The translations under genes were made by a program, and so were the position numbers. The notes beneath the pieces were generated by a model, which did no database searches, was not told the DNA's origin, and saw only the letters and a list, made by a program, of their open reading frames with translations. DNA of 64,000 nt from positions 4,874,858 through 4,938,857 of the forward strand of contig OU342633.1 of NCBI GenBank assembly GCA_910589415.1. The letters run 5' to 3'. Source of the stretch: Malachius bipustulatus. Its lineage: Eukaryota > Arthropoda > Insecta > Coleoptera > Melyridae. The number at the start of each line of letters is the position of its first letter. Position 1 is the first letter of the stretch. This document shows, in pieces, positions 30,580 to 40,594 of this stretch.

Positions 30580-31356
30580 TACAGTGTGGAAAAGCCAAAT
30601 GGAATAAATTCGATAATAAATCAATGGAGATGGGTGCCAAAAAACGCTCGGACACGTCGATTAGTATTTTTAGTTGCGCATTTTTTTCAATGAAAACTTT
30701 TTATACAGGGTGTGTCGTGTAACAGTGCTCAATACCAACTTTCTTCTTTCAAATCAAACACCCTGTATATTATTACATTTTCAGATTGCCTGAAAAAATG
30801 TAATAATAATGCTGTTTATAATTCAAATTTGTAACGAGTGATTTTTGAGTTATAAACAAATGAAAATCGCAATTTTTAATTTTCAAAACAGTGTGTACAC
30901 CGATAACGACTCAAGATGTCGGAAAACGGCTTACATGTCCCTATCTTAACTTTTCATTTAGAGCCCTATTAGGTAGTTTAAATTTTTATACAGGGTCATG
31001 AAAATTACCAGATTTTTAATCACCCTGTATAAAAATTTCATCCACACAATAGGGTACTACATGAAAAATTAGGATAGGGACATGTAAGCCGTTTTCCGAC
31101 ATCTTGAGCCGTTATCGGTGTACACTGTTTTGAAAATTAAAAATTGCGATTTTCATTTGTTTATAACTCAAAAATCACTCGTTACAAATTTGAATTATAA
31201 ACAGCATTATTATTACATTTTTTCAGGCAATCTGAAAATGTAATAATATACAGGGTGTTTGATTTGAAAGAAGAAAGTTGATATTGAGCACTGTTACACG
31301 ACACACCCTGTATAAAAAGTTTTCATTGAAAAAAATGCGCAACTAAAAATACTAAT

Positions 31357-31725
31357 TGTAGATAATATACCGTAAAGTGAGCTGGAATATTTCCCTCAAA
31401 TACCTACTGATGCTGCAAGTTTTACTATACCCGATGCGGGAGGTCCAACGACGTTGCTTGCAGAAGATTTTCACCCGGACCAGTACCTACCTACCGTTCA
31501 TGAGTAGTACAGTAGCCGAGCGTCGAGCAGGATCAGTTCCCTAACGCTAACGAAGTTCACCGGGACTGTGAAATGTCATAATCGACGAGCGAAGGACAAA
31601 TCATACCTAACGAATTATGTTTTGTTCTTATTATAATTAACGTGTATCATTACAATAAATTACTATTCAAACTAACGATTAACGGTTATAAATCTAACGA
31701 CATTTATTAACGACAATTATTTATA
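31357..31725 (+). repeat. BEL/Pao 5' LTR (369 bp)
   Basis: Identical by eye to 36415-36783. It starts TGTAGATAATATACCG and ends CAATTATTTATA, so it has TG...TA rather than TG...CA ends. Confidence 0.92.
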
Positions 31726-31738
31726 TGGTGCCGAAACC
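31726..31738 (+). promoter_or_regulatory. BEL/Pao primer-binding site
   Basis: TGGTGCCGAAACC directly follows the 5' LTR, with the TGG expected opposite a tRNA CCA end. I do not assign the tRNA. Confidence 0.65.
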
Positions 31739-31804
31739 AGGGACCTTTAGATCGGTCAAAACGAAGCGAATATCGTAAACGTGAGTGAAGCGCGAGTGAC
31801 GTGA

Positions 31805-34800
31805 GTGAAATCGGGCAAAATGGATACGGCTAATATCGCGTTAAGAAAAAACTACCGAACGCAATTAACGAAATTAGTGAACAGTGTTAACGATCCCGAG
31901 TCAACTTTAAACGAAGAAGATTTAACCATCACTATCGCACGGATTAAATCATTAAATAAAAGTTTGAAAGCCCTTAATGAAAAATTGATCCCAACGTTCA
32001 CCGCGGATCAAATTGAAGCTGAGTGTCAGAAAATTATGGAATACGAAGATGTTGCAGTTGAAACAGCATCCCGCATGGAATATCGTTTGCGAAAGATGTC
32101 GACAGTTACTGCAAATACGTTCAAAGATTTGAAAATTAACGATGTAAACGACGCCGACGTCCAAATTAACGCAGAGGGAGCTGAATCGAATCTTCGCAGT
32201 CTAAACGAAGGTATCAACGCCAACAACAGCAACATTCATTATCATAATCATCGCAGCAATATAACGGTGAGATTACCTAAACTTGATCTCATAAAATTTA
32301 ACGGCAATATCGAAGAATGGACATGTTTTTGGGAACAATTCAAGACAGCAATACATGATAATAACGAATTAGATGATATCGCTAAATTTACCTACTTGAA
32401 GTCATTATTAATTGATAAAGCTTCTATCACTATTGCTGGATTAACGAACAGTCAAGCTTCCTATAAAGATGCCATTACTATGTTGAAAAATGAATATGGA
32501 GATACCGAACGAATTATCAATTCTTATATTCAAAAACTCCTAGGAATATCAACAGTTAAATATGACGTATATTCTTTACGTAAATTATACAACACCGCAG
32601 CTACCGTAACGAAATCACTATCTACGCTAGGTGTTTCTACAGAGCAATACGGTCTTATTGTCAAGTCAATTATATTTAAAGCACTACCGTACAACATGAG
32701 AGTGGAATATAATAAAATGAAACGTAACGAACTGTTTAGTAACACAAAGTCAAGCAGTTCTTCTGTATGTAGCGATATTTCTAACTCTAATGTGGAACTT
32801 GACATAGCAATCAATAATTTATTGCAGTTTATCAAAATAGAGATAGACTCATTAGAAAGTGCTCAACGTGATAACGAAAGAGATAATCGAGACAAGCCGA
32901 CAACCTCGCATAACGCACAGAGGTATTCATGTAACGTACAAAATACGTCTCGTAATCGTAATAACTCTTTTACCGCTGCTGGTCTTTTGACAACAATAGA
33001 TCAATGCATATTTTGCAAGTCTCAAAGTCACATGTCACAAAAATGTAGCAATTCTGGAATTTCTCTTGAACAGAAAAAGGACATATTGAAGAAGAATAAT
33101 TGTTGCTATCGCTGTACTAAACGAAACCATAATTCCAAAAATTGCAGAAGTCAAATAAAATGTGAAACTTGCAACTATCGTCATTCAACGTCCATGTGTG
33201 ATCCAAGTTATAAACGAACAAATAATGTGAATTCAAATCTGGCAACAACGACTAGTTTATTTACTAAGAACCCGGAGAATATCGAACAAGTGTTTTTGCA
33301 AACAGCCAAGGCCTACATATCCACAACGTCTAATAATTCAACGGATGCTTTCGTGCGATTGATCATCGACGGAGGGTCACAATTATCGTATATTAAAGAA
33401 GACGTGTCACGAAGCCTTGGGTTGAAGATTCTGGGTAAACGGAAACTAGCAGTAATGCCATTCGGATGTGCACAGAAAAAGTTACCGAAATATTACAACA
33501 AGGTTGAGTTAAAGTTGAAGTCACAGTACAATAACGAATCGGTTCTCATAACTGCGATCGAAGTTCCAGAGATTTGTTATGATGCATTTCAGAGTCCCGA
33601 TATTAGTCACCCTCTTCTCAACACTTTAAATCTGGCTGATATTTCCATAACGGGCCAGGTGCAAACGCTGGGTGGTATTTCCTTACTTATAGGAGCGGAC
33701 AGCTACTGGAGAATCGTAACTGGTGAATTTGTTCGCATTACCGACGATTTGATAGCTCAAAATACGAAGCTGGGATGGACTCTACAAGGACCGAACCCTG
33801 ACTGCATTTCAACTAATGTAAACACGACTATCGTAACGACTTTACATGCTCAATTCTCCGATGAAGACAACGACCTGAAAATTAAACAATTCTGGGACTT
33901 GGAAACTATTGGAATTAACGACGATTTGAAACGAAATAATTTTACCGAACAATTTATTAATGAACAAATATTATTTAAAGGTGATCGATATGAAGTTTCG
34001 TTGCCTTGGAAAAACGAGTGCACATTAGATGATAATTATTATGGTGCATTATCGAGAATGAAGAATTTAACGAATAAACTTCACAAAAATTCTCGCTTAA
34101 TCGAATACGACGAAGCTGTTCGTGAACTCATAAATAACGAAATCGCCGAAGTAGTGGAGTCTTCTAGAAATTCAAAATCATCGCAGAAGACCTACTATAT
34201 GCCTCATCGTCCAGTTTATCGCGAAGACAAGACGACGTCAAAAATTCGCGTAGTGTTTGACGCCTCTGCTCACGCTCCAAATTTACCGTCACTTAACGAA
34301 CTTCTTCATGCCGGTGAAAATTTGGTACAAGATCTAATGAGAATTTTATTGAACTTTCGCGTCGGAAAAATTGGACTAATCGCCGATATCGAGAAGGCAT
34401 TTTTGCAAATAAAATTGAGTGTTCGCGATCGAGACTGTCATCGTTTTCTGTGGTACAAAGAACCTATTAACGACATAAATAATTTACCGACAGTTCTGAC
34501 GGATGTTACCTTACCGAAATTAGAACTTACCGCTGCATTTTGTGCTTCTCGCTTAAAAGACTATATTCTAAAGAATGTGAAATTGAAATTTACGAACATT
34601 AATTTGTGGACTGACTCAAAAATCACTTTGTATTGGATTACTGGTGATGCCGCGAAATGGAAATCGTACGTGTATAATCGGGTAAGTGAAATCCAAAAAT
34701 TAACGAACGACTCAATTTGGAGACACTGTCCGGGTAAATCGAATCCCGCGGATTTGTTAACGAGAGGTGTCAGTGCTGCTGAACTTTGTAAAGCTGAACA

Positions 34801-36433
34801 TTGGTTGTGCGGGCGTGAATTTTTATCGCGATCGGAAAACGAGTGGTTCGCGCATGATAATAACGACGAATATTCAGACGAGACCGTGATTTGTGCAATT
34901 AACGTACATGCAAAACCGGATCACGCCATCGAACCGATTTTTTCGTTTGAAAAATACGAACGTCTAGAAAAATGCTTGCGAGTTACAGCATACGTGAAAC
35001 GAGTGTTCAAGAAAAATAAAGGTTCTTCCATAACGCTAACGACCGAAGAACTACGCGAAGCTGAAGTGTACTGGATAAGAATAACTCAGCAAATTGCATT
35101 TTCTGAAGAAATCGAAGACCTACAGAAATCTAACTCAGTTGACACAGGTTCATCAATTTACAAATTAACGCCATTTTTGGATGAATCAGGAATTCTAAGG
35201 ATTAAAAGTCGCCTACAAGAGTCCGAATTATCATACAATACTGTCAACCCTATCGTTCTACCTAAGAAGTCATCTTTTGTAGAAAAATTAATTTGGGAAA
35301 CTCATAATCGTTGCTTCCATAGTGGAGTGAATTTAACGCTTTCCGAAATTAGAAAACGATTTTGGATAATCAGTGGACGACAGAAAATCAAGTCTTTAAT
35401 AAGCAAATGTGTCATTTGTAAGAAGTTGCGATGTAAGCCCGGTCAAGAGTCATTTGCACCACTACCGAAAATTAGAAGTCTAATGTCCAATCCTTTTAAT
35501 GATACTGGTGTAGATTTTGCCGGACCCTTATATGTCTTTAACGAACATAACGAAAAACGTAAATGTTATTTAATGCTTTTAACCTGTGCATCAACTCGTG
35601 CCGTACATTTGGAGTTGGTGCTGGATTTATCGACAGAAAGCTGTGTCAGAGCTCTAAGAAGATTCGTGGCAAGGAGAGGAGTACCCAGTTCCTTCTATTC
35701 TGATAACGCCAAAACCTTCAAGAGAACATCGTTAGAACTAAGCAAGCTTTATGAATTACTAACGACCCAAGAAATAACCGACTTTACCGTTAATCGTCGA
35801 ATTACTTGGAAATTCATTGTTGAGCGCGCTGCATGGTGGGGAGGTTTTTGGGAGCGAATGATAAAAACTGTCAAAGATTGCCTAAAATTTGCTCTTGGAA
35901 AAGCATCTGTCACTGCTGATGAACTTCAAACGGTTTTTACAGAAATAGAGGCCACTGTTAACGCCCGACCTCTGACCTATATTGATAACGATAAAGATAA
36001 TTTGGTCATTCTCTCACCATCTAGTTTTTTATTAAACGATAATCGACAATGTACTTTACCCAACCCTGATTTCAAATTGCAGAGAGACACAATTTTAATG
36101 AAATGGAAAGAACGACAGCAAATATTATTAAAATTCAAGAAGAGATGGACTAACGAGTATTTGCAGCAGCTACGTAACGCACATGAAAACAGCTGGTCGT
36201 CATCAACAAAAACGTTCAAGGTCAACGACATCGTCCTACTGCATGATCAGGGTGCTTCACGTCTGATCTGGAAAATGGTTCGAATTACACGAGTATTTCC
36301 TGGCAGAGATGGTAAAATTCGTGCATGCGAAATTCAACTTCCTAATAAAACGATCTTGAGACGACCAATTCAACTACTGTATCCTTTGGAGATTCCAATC
36401 GCCGCCCCGGAGGATGTAGATAATATACCGTAA
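31805..36433 (+). CDS. BEL/Pao Gag-Pol polyprotein with in-frame RT deletion
   Basis: The start is either the first ATG (31805) or the second (MDTANIAL, 15 bases on). Domains in order: BEL Gag (residues about 5-300: LPKLDLIKFNGNIEEWTCFW), zinc knuckles near 400-470 (CIFCKSQSHMSQKC, CYRCTKRNHNSKNC), a protease with LIIDGGSQLSYI near 520, and RT fingers (KIRVVFDASAHAPNLPSLNE, LIADIEKAFLQI). At about residue 890 the frame jumps to PKLELTAAFCASRL and the RNase H-like NLWTDSKITLYWI. The YVDD palm and thumb are absent. The integrase has HNRCFHSG...CVICKK, then Asp (GVDFAGP), Asp (YSDNAKTF) and Glu (WWGGFWERMIKT), and a C-terminal BEL domain. Family Pol proteins are normally some 200-300 residues longer. 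Confidence 0.9.
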   Translation: MKSGKMDTANIALRKNYRTQLTKLVNSVNDPESTLNEEDLTITIARIKSLNKSLKALNEKLIPTFTADQIEAECQKIMEYEDVAVETASRMEYRLRKMSTVTANTFKDLKINDVNDADVQINAEGAESNLRSLNEGINANNSNIHYHNHRSNITVRLPKLDLIKFNGNIEEWTCFWEQFKTAIHDNNELDDIAKFTYLKSLLIDKASITIAGLTNSQASYKDAITMLKNEYGDTERIINSYIQKLLGISTVKYDVYSLRKLYNTAATVTKSLSTLGVSTEQYGLIVKSIIFKALPYNMRVEYNKMKRNELFSNTKSSSSSVCSDISNSNVELDIAINNLLQFIKIEIDSLESAQRDNERDNRDKPTTSHNAQRYSCNVQNTSRNRNNSFTAAGLLTTIDQCIFCKSQSHMSQKCSNSGISLEQKKDILKKNNCCYRCTKRNHNSKNCRSQIKCETCNYRHSTSMCDPSYKRTNNVNSNLATTTSLFTKNPENIEQVFLQTAKAYISTTSNNSTDAFVRLIIDGGSQLSYIKEDVSRSLGLKILGKRKLAVMPFGCAQKKLPKYYNKVELKLKSQYNNESVLITAIEVPEICYDAFQSPDISHPLLNTLNLADISITGQVQTLGGISLLIGADSYWRIVTGEFVRITDDLIAQNTKLGWTLQGPNPDCISTNVNTTIVTTLHAQFSDEDNDLKIKQFWDLETIGINDDLKRNNFTEQFINEQILFKGDRYEVSLPWKNECTLDDNYYGALSRMKNLTNKLHKNSRLIEYDEAVRELINNEIAEVVESSRNSKSSQKTYYMPHRPVYREDKTTSKIRVVFDASAHAPNLPSLNELLHAGENLVQDLMRILLNFRVGKIGLIADIEKAFLQIKLSVRDRDCHRFLWYKEPINDINNLPTVLTDVTLPKLELTAAFCASRLKDYILKNVKLKFTNINLWTDSKITLYWITGDAAKWKSYVYNRVSEIQKLTNDSIWRHCPGKSNPADLLTRGVSAAELCKAEHWLCGREFLSRSENEWFAHDNNDEYSDETVICAINVHAKPDHAIEPIFSFEKYERLEKCLRVTAYVKRVFKKNKGSSITLTTEELREAEVYWIRITQQIAFSEEIEDLQKSNSVDTGSSIYKLTPFLDESGILRIKSRLQESELSYNTVNPIVLPKKSSFVEKLIWETHNRCFHSGVNLTLSEIRKRFWIISGRQKIKSLISKCVICKKLRCKPGQESFAPLPKIRSLMSNPFNDTGVDFAGPLYVFNEHNEKRKCYLMLLTCASTRAVHLELVLDLSTESCVRALRRFVARRGVPSSFYSDNAKTFKRTSLELSKLYELLTTQEITDFTVNRRITWKFIVERAAWWGGFWERMIKTVKDCLKFALGKASVTADELQTVFTEIEATVNARPLTYIDNDKDNLVILSPSSFLLNDNRQCTLPNPDFKLQRDTILMKWKERQQILLKFKKRWTNEYLQQLRNAHENSWSSSTKTFKVNDIVLLHDQGASRLIWKMVRITRVFPGRDGKIRACEIQLPNKTILRRPIQLLYPLEIPIAAPEDVDNIP

Positions 36434-36783
36434 AGTGAGCTGGAATATTTCCCTCAAATACCTACTGATGCTGCAAGTTTTACTATACCCGATGCGGGAG
36501 GTCCAACGACGTTGCTTGCAGAAGATTTTCACCCGGACCAGTACCTACCTACCGTTCATGAGTAGTACAGTAGCCGAGCGTCGAGCAGGATCAGTTCCCT
36601 AACGCTAACGAAGTTCACCGGGACTGTGAAATGTCATAATCGACGAGCGAAGGACAAATCATACCTAACGAATTATGTTTTGTTCTTATTATAATTAACG
36701 TGTATCATTACAATAAATTACTATTCAAACTAACGATTAACGGTTATAAATCTAACGACATTTATTAACGACAATTATTTATA
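36415..36783 (+). repeat. BEL/Pao 3' LTR (369 bp)
   Basis: Partner of the 5' LTR. The polyprotein stop codon lies at 36431-36433 inside it. Confidence 0.92.
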
Positions 36784-36869
36784 CTAATCGACGTGTCCGA
36801 GCGTTTTTTCGCAACCATCTTCATTGATTTATTATCGAATTTATTCCATTTGGCTTTTCCACACTGTAT

Positions 36870-37573
36870 ATCATGTCAAGCTGATGCTGTTCTGCCAACT
36901 TAGGATTGTCAGGCAGTTTAGACAAAAGCGAACGTGCATTACTAACAAATATATCCGTAGGTTCTTTCTCACCCTGGGGTTTTGAAAATAGCTCCCTGTA
37001 TATCTTATAAGGGGGGTTTGCACTTCCAAATGATCTTTGGAGGGATTTTAAAGCCTCATCCCAAGTCGGTGTAGTGCTTTTGACGCCTTGCCACCATGTT
37101 GCTGCAAGTCCGTCTAATAGCATAGGTAAACCCTTCAATGCATTTGCATCGGAAACCTTCACACAGTCTTTGTAGATACAAACAGCGTTGATGAAAGCTT
37201 CAACATCTTCACTTCGGGAATCAGCAAAACGGGTGTTACATTTTGAAAAATTATCAGGTTCATTTGGTGGGATAGCAGCAAGTTGAGTACTCGTAGCTTG
37301 AGGTGTAAACATTTCTCTCATCCCATGGAGAAGTTCTTGGAGCTGCTCACTCGTCATTGTCACAGTCGACATCTCCGGTGAAGAGTTTTGTACTGAACTG
37401 GTGTAAAATATTTCTCCACTTTCACCAGGAGTTGGATGATCTACAAGGTTTTCGGATTCTGGTGTAAAACTCGTAAGATCTGGCGAAATTTCGGCTCTCG
37501 AACTCGATCGGAGGTTATAACCAGTCTTCTTATTATGGTTATCCAGTTTGTAGTTGAAATTCAAATCGATCAA
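36870..37573 (-). pseudogene. gypsy Gag, N-terminal part
   Basis: The frame begins MIDLNFNYKLDNHNKKTGYN and includes a Gag core: FADSRSEDVEAFINAVCIYK, MLLDGLAATWWQGV, WDEALKSLQRSFG, YKIYRELFSKPQGEKEP and TDIFVSNARSLLSKLP. It is cut after QLDMIY by the palindromic element at 30582-36866. Without that insert it continues in frame at 30579 (GLLSRKIRH). Confidence 0.85.
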
Positions 37574-38068
37574 CGAAACTAATAATTATTTATTGCTGCA
37601 GTTGTTGTTTTCATACAATAACCAGAAAGACGGATAAATAATGACGTCTGGCAACGTCGTGTAGACGCTGATTTTGGAAGATAGGTAGCGCGAACAAAAT
37701 AGCTGCTCAAATTATTGAGATTGCGAATTATTACCGTAAGCACAATCGGCGTCACATTCACAGGAAGATTCAGCAAATAACACTCGGAAGAGGTTCACTT
37801 GAGTGGAATACGACAATTGTTCGTATTTAGCTGGTACAGGCAAGATTCAGAAATGACTGTCTCTTGATATTTGCGGAAGAACAGGCACACGGGCACAGTA
37901 CTCTAAGTTTTTTACAGAGTCCTAGAACGCGAAAAGTAATTAATTATTAATTACTCCACGATAGCGAACTATATCCTTGCAGTCGAAGCAACTTTTGTTG
38001 AAAAGCACACGAGGTTGAACTTATTATTATTAGGTAGAGGTACACACACAGCACTGTATTCATCTACA

Positions 38069-38086
38069 GCCCCACGTTGGGCGCCA
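38069..38086 (-). promoter_or_regulatory. gypsy primer-binding site (tRNA-Lys type)
   Basis: On the coding strand TGGCGCCCAACGTGGGGC (18 bases) starts 2 bases after the 5' LTR. It fits the 3' end of tRNA-Lys(CTT), recalled from memory. The same 18 bases occur at 56915-56932. Confidence 0.75.
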
Positions 38087-38088
38087 AT

Positions 38089-38347
38089 TATAAGGGGTGT
38101 GAATTGCGACACCAATGTCGGTAGAGCAGGGGGAAACCGGTTCTGTCGATGATTAGCGACACTTGACCAATTTTACCTTTATTTAAATTAGCATAAACAA
38201 TAATAACGTTCTCGTCGTCGTAGGGTTATTCCCTTATGTTATTTTTATATTAACACAAACTATTAATTACTTGTCACTTTAGAAAACAATGGGTAACAGT
38301 ACGATTGTCACTTGTCAAAGTGGCTGCATTCCGCATCTCTTGTTACA
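38089..38347 (-). repeat. gypsy 5' LTR (259 bp)
   Basis: Partner of 27669-27926. Differences include GATTAGCGACACTTGACC against GATTAGCGTTGACC and small changes in the AATAATAATAACG run, so the insertion is older than the nested BEL copy. Confidence 0.9.
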
Positions 38348-38494
38348 ATTTCTTATTACGTTCCTTTATTATTATATCTCAAATTTTTGTTGGAAAATGT
38401 AGCTTTACTTTAAATTATAAGTATATCAGGCATATTGGACTTGTTTTCGAATTTCTTAGTTTGAATAGTTATATTTTGCAATATGCCTCTAATA

Positions 38495-38965
38495 TACAGC
38501 GTGATCAACTGATCAGTTAAGGGTACGGAGCGGCCATATCTCGGTAACTATTGGTCATAGAGCCTCAAATAAAAAATTTTCCAGACATAAGTGACCATGA
38601 GAAATTCAAGGAAAATATTTTCAAGATGGCCGCACTTCCGGAAATATGGAAGTTGACACCTAGTTCGTTATTTTAACGGGAACACCCTGTAAAATATTAT
38701 ATTTTTTAAATGTCTGAAGAAATCGAATACAGGTGGTTTTCACCACTGGAATTTAGATTGAGCGGTTTATGAGTTATAAATAAGTGAAAATCGAAAATTT
38801 TCAACTTCAAAGTAAAAAAACGGTTTACATGTCCCTATCCTAACTTTTCACATTGTATCCTACTATGTGGTTTAAATTTTAATACAGGGTGATGAAAAAT
38901 CGGATAATTTTCATCACCCTGTATTAAAATTTACTCCACATAGTGGGATGCAACATTAAAAATGT
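38495..38965. mobile_element. half of a palindromic TACAG-end foldback element
   Basis: The sequence starts TACAGCGTGATCAACTG and matches the left arm of the palindrome at 42749-43776 over more than 350 bp (shared blocks AAGATGGCCGCACTTCCGGA, ACAGGTGGTTTTCACCA, ACGGTTTACATGTCCCTATC). It runs through the central hairpin (ATACAGGGTGATGAAAAATC and its inverse). The second arm is missing: it breaks off at about 38965, where mariner-like sequence begins. Confidence 0.75.
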
Positions 38966-39890
38966 TCAATGTGCTCTCCACGAACCATTTAGCATTGGCC
39001 GATACGAGTTTACACACTGTGTACCGCTCAAAAATCCCAGGACTTATTTGCTCCAATTCAGCACGAATTCTATCCTGTGGTTCCTCCAAATTATTTGGTA
39101 TATTGAAATAAACTTTAGATTTCAAATAGCCCTACAGGAAAAAATCTAAGGGAGTCAAGTCTGGGGAACGCGGTGGCCACTCAATTGCTACCCCAGCCCT
39201 ATCCATCTTCCAGGAAATGTGACATCTAGATACTGAAGTACGTCTGCGCCAAAGTGAGGAGGAGCCCCGTCTTGTTGAAACCAGATGTCTTCACGAGGCA
39301 CATCTGCGTTGTTACCATTTGGAAAAATTAATGCCAGTGATGGCAGGAAATTCAGGTAACGTGCTGCGGTAAGATTTCCTTGAAAAAAGTGCGTCGTCCA
39401 GTTATTCCCATTCATACATTAACTTTGCCTCGACGTTGACTGTGAGCATCTTGTGTCCAGTGATGATTTTCCCGGGACCAATACCTTGAATTATGCCGAT
39501 TTAGTGTGCCGTTCAAACAAAAAGTGGCTTCATCTGAAAAAAGGATGTTATTCAGAAAATTGCCATCTTCATCGCATCGTAACATCAATTGTTCACAAAA
39601 CTGCAGTCGACGATCTGGATCGTCCTCGTTTAACTCGTGTACGAGTTGCACTTTATACGGGTGATACTTCTCTGTTTTGGACAATTTACTACGGAAGAAT
39701 AGTGTAGGTTGTTATTTAAGGCTAATTGCCTGGTAGAAGTGTGTGGATTTTCTTCGGCTTCTAGTACAACATTTAATTTCACTTCTTCGTTCACTCTGGG
39801 TCGACCTTGTCTGGGCAAATCATTCACGGATCCTGTTTCTACGAATTTAGCTACCACTTTACTAACTGTGTAATAATAATAGTAAATTAA
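38966..39890 (-). pseudogene. Tc1/mariner-superfamily transposase relic
   Basis: Read on the - strand: a helix-turn-helix start (VAKFVETGSVNDLPRQGRPR, ENPHTSTRQLALNNNLHYSS), then in another frame KYHPYKVQLVHELNEDDPDR and NILFSDEATFCLNGTLNRH (first catalytic Asp). The next frame has EDIWFQQDGAPPHFGADVLQ (second Asp) and FPGRWIGLG before a run of frameshifts through the WPPRSPDLTP region near 39190. At least three frameshifts make it inactive. A related transposase end lies at 50000-50409. Confidence 0.75.
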
Positions 39891-40146
39891 ATAAAAGTAT
39901 AGTAAATAAAAAGTAAATTAAAGTGCAAACAAGCATGCAGCATAAAAATAGATTTTTCATTCTCCCCTTTACGAAAGTGCAACTTTCTGTCTTGATAAGA
40001 CAACCGAAAGCGAAAGTAAAACATCCTAGGTGATAGGTTGCTAGGTGGTTGCTAGCTATGAAAAACTGGCCTGGACAAAAAAGTAGAAATGTCAGTTTGA
40101 TTAACGTTTATTTAGATGGAAAATTAAATGTAAAACAACAATAAAA
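39891..40146. other. AT-rich spacer
   Basis: Simple AT-rich sequence (AGTAAATTAAATAAAAGTA and variants) at 39870-39925; otherwise no feature recognised. Confidence 0.35.
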
Positions 40147-40215
40147 AATTCCAGTAAATCTTTCTGGAACATACAAATAATTATTATTGTATGTTCCAGA
40201 AAGATTTACTGGAAT
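40147..40215. repeat. perfect inverted repeat (about 31-bp arms)
   Basis: AATTCCAGTAAATCTTTCTG and the following GAACATACAA are exactly mirrored by TTGTATGTTCCAGAAAG and onward to GGAATT, with a short AT-rich loop. It would fold into a long, uninterrupted hairpin. No coding sequence. Confidence 0.85.
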
Positions 40216-40458
40216 TTGCAGCTTCTTGAATGAAATTCATTTTGAACTAAACTACGATCAAAGATTCCAAAATTATAGCGGTACAGAGTTTTAAACTTGA
40301 CAGTGTCATAAATTAATAATTTAAAACTATCGTTACTATGGTAATGTTAAAAACATGGCACCTTATAATAATTCCATTGTTATCACTGAATCGTATTATT
40401 TTACTCATTTCTTCTTAATCCGTGGTTCAATATGGCAAGGGGAGAATGAAAAGTTTAA

Positions 40459-40586
40459 TACATTACACGCTACGAAAGCTCTTTCAGGTGCTCGGAGTTT
40501 TAAATACCCTTGGCTACGCTACGCTTCGCCTCGGGTATTCAAATACACCTCACACCTAAAAGTGAACTTTCGTAGCTTGTAATGTA
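40459..40586. mobile_element. 128-bp imperfect palindrome (GC-rich centre)
   Basis: The ends TACATTACACGCTACGAAAG and CTTTCGTAGCTTGTAATGTA are inverse copies. The centre has GGCTACGCTACGCTTCGCC. The arms share AAATACCC/GGGTATT. It looks like a small foldback element or MITE of its own. Confidence 0.6.
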
Positions 40587-40594
40587 AATAACTA

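Larger units (their letters stand above)
31357..36783 (+). mobile_element. BEL/Pao LTR retrotransposon, recently inserted, RT core deleted
   Basis: 369-bp LTRs at 31357-31725 and 36415-36783 are identical by eye and flanked by CTAAT (31352-31356 and 36784-36788). A primer site abuts the 5' LTR. One ORF of 1542 codons fills the interior and ends 19 bases inside the 3' LTR. Gag, protease, RNase H-like region, integrase and the C-terminal BEL domain are all there in one frame, but the palm of the reverse transcriptase is missing. The copy is therefore young yet not self-sufficient. Confidence 0.9.
30582..36866. mobile_element. 853-bp near-perfect palindromic foldback element (split by BEL/Pao)
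   Basis: The outer ends are CAGTGTGGAAAAGCC (30582) and GGCTTTTCCACACTG (to 36866), flanked by TA on each side. Removing TA and the element restores the gypsy Gag frame. The arms stay complementary for about 425 bp: the segment 30582-30660 matches 36789-36866, and 30661-31000 matches 31030-31356 inverted. Inner repeats include TATACAGGGTGTGTC, the block CGGCTTACATGTCCCTATC, and a central TACAGGGTCATGAAAATTACC hairpin. There is no coding capacity. Ends and the TA target suggest a Tc1/mariner-type machinery. Confidence 0.85.
27669..38347 (-). mobile_element. defective Ty3/gypsy LTR retrotransposon with nested insertions
   Basis: LTRs at 27669-27926 and 38089-38347 are nearly identical and flanked by ATTT (27665-27668 and 38348-38351). 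The element is read on the - strand: Gag 37573-36870, then after the inserted palindrome and BEL element, zinc knuckle, protease and RT (30575-28860), RNase H start, and integrase end plus C-terminal tail (28720-27900). The integrase core has been deleted. The primer site lies 2 bases inside the 5' LTR. It is dead on several counts: deletion, frameshifts and insertion. Confidence 0.9.
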
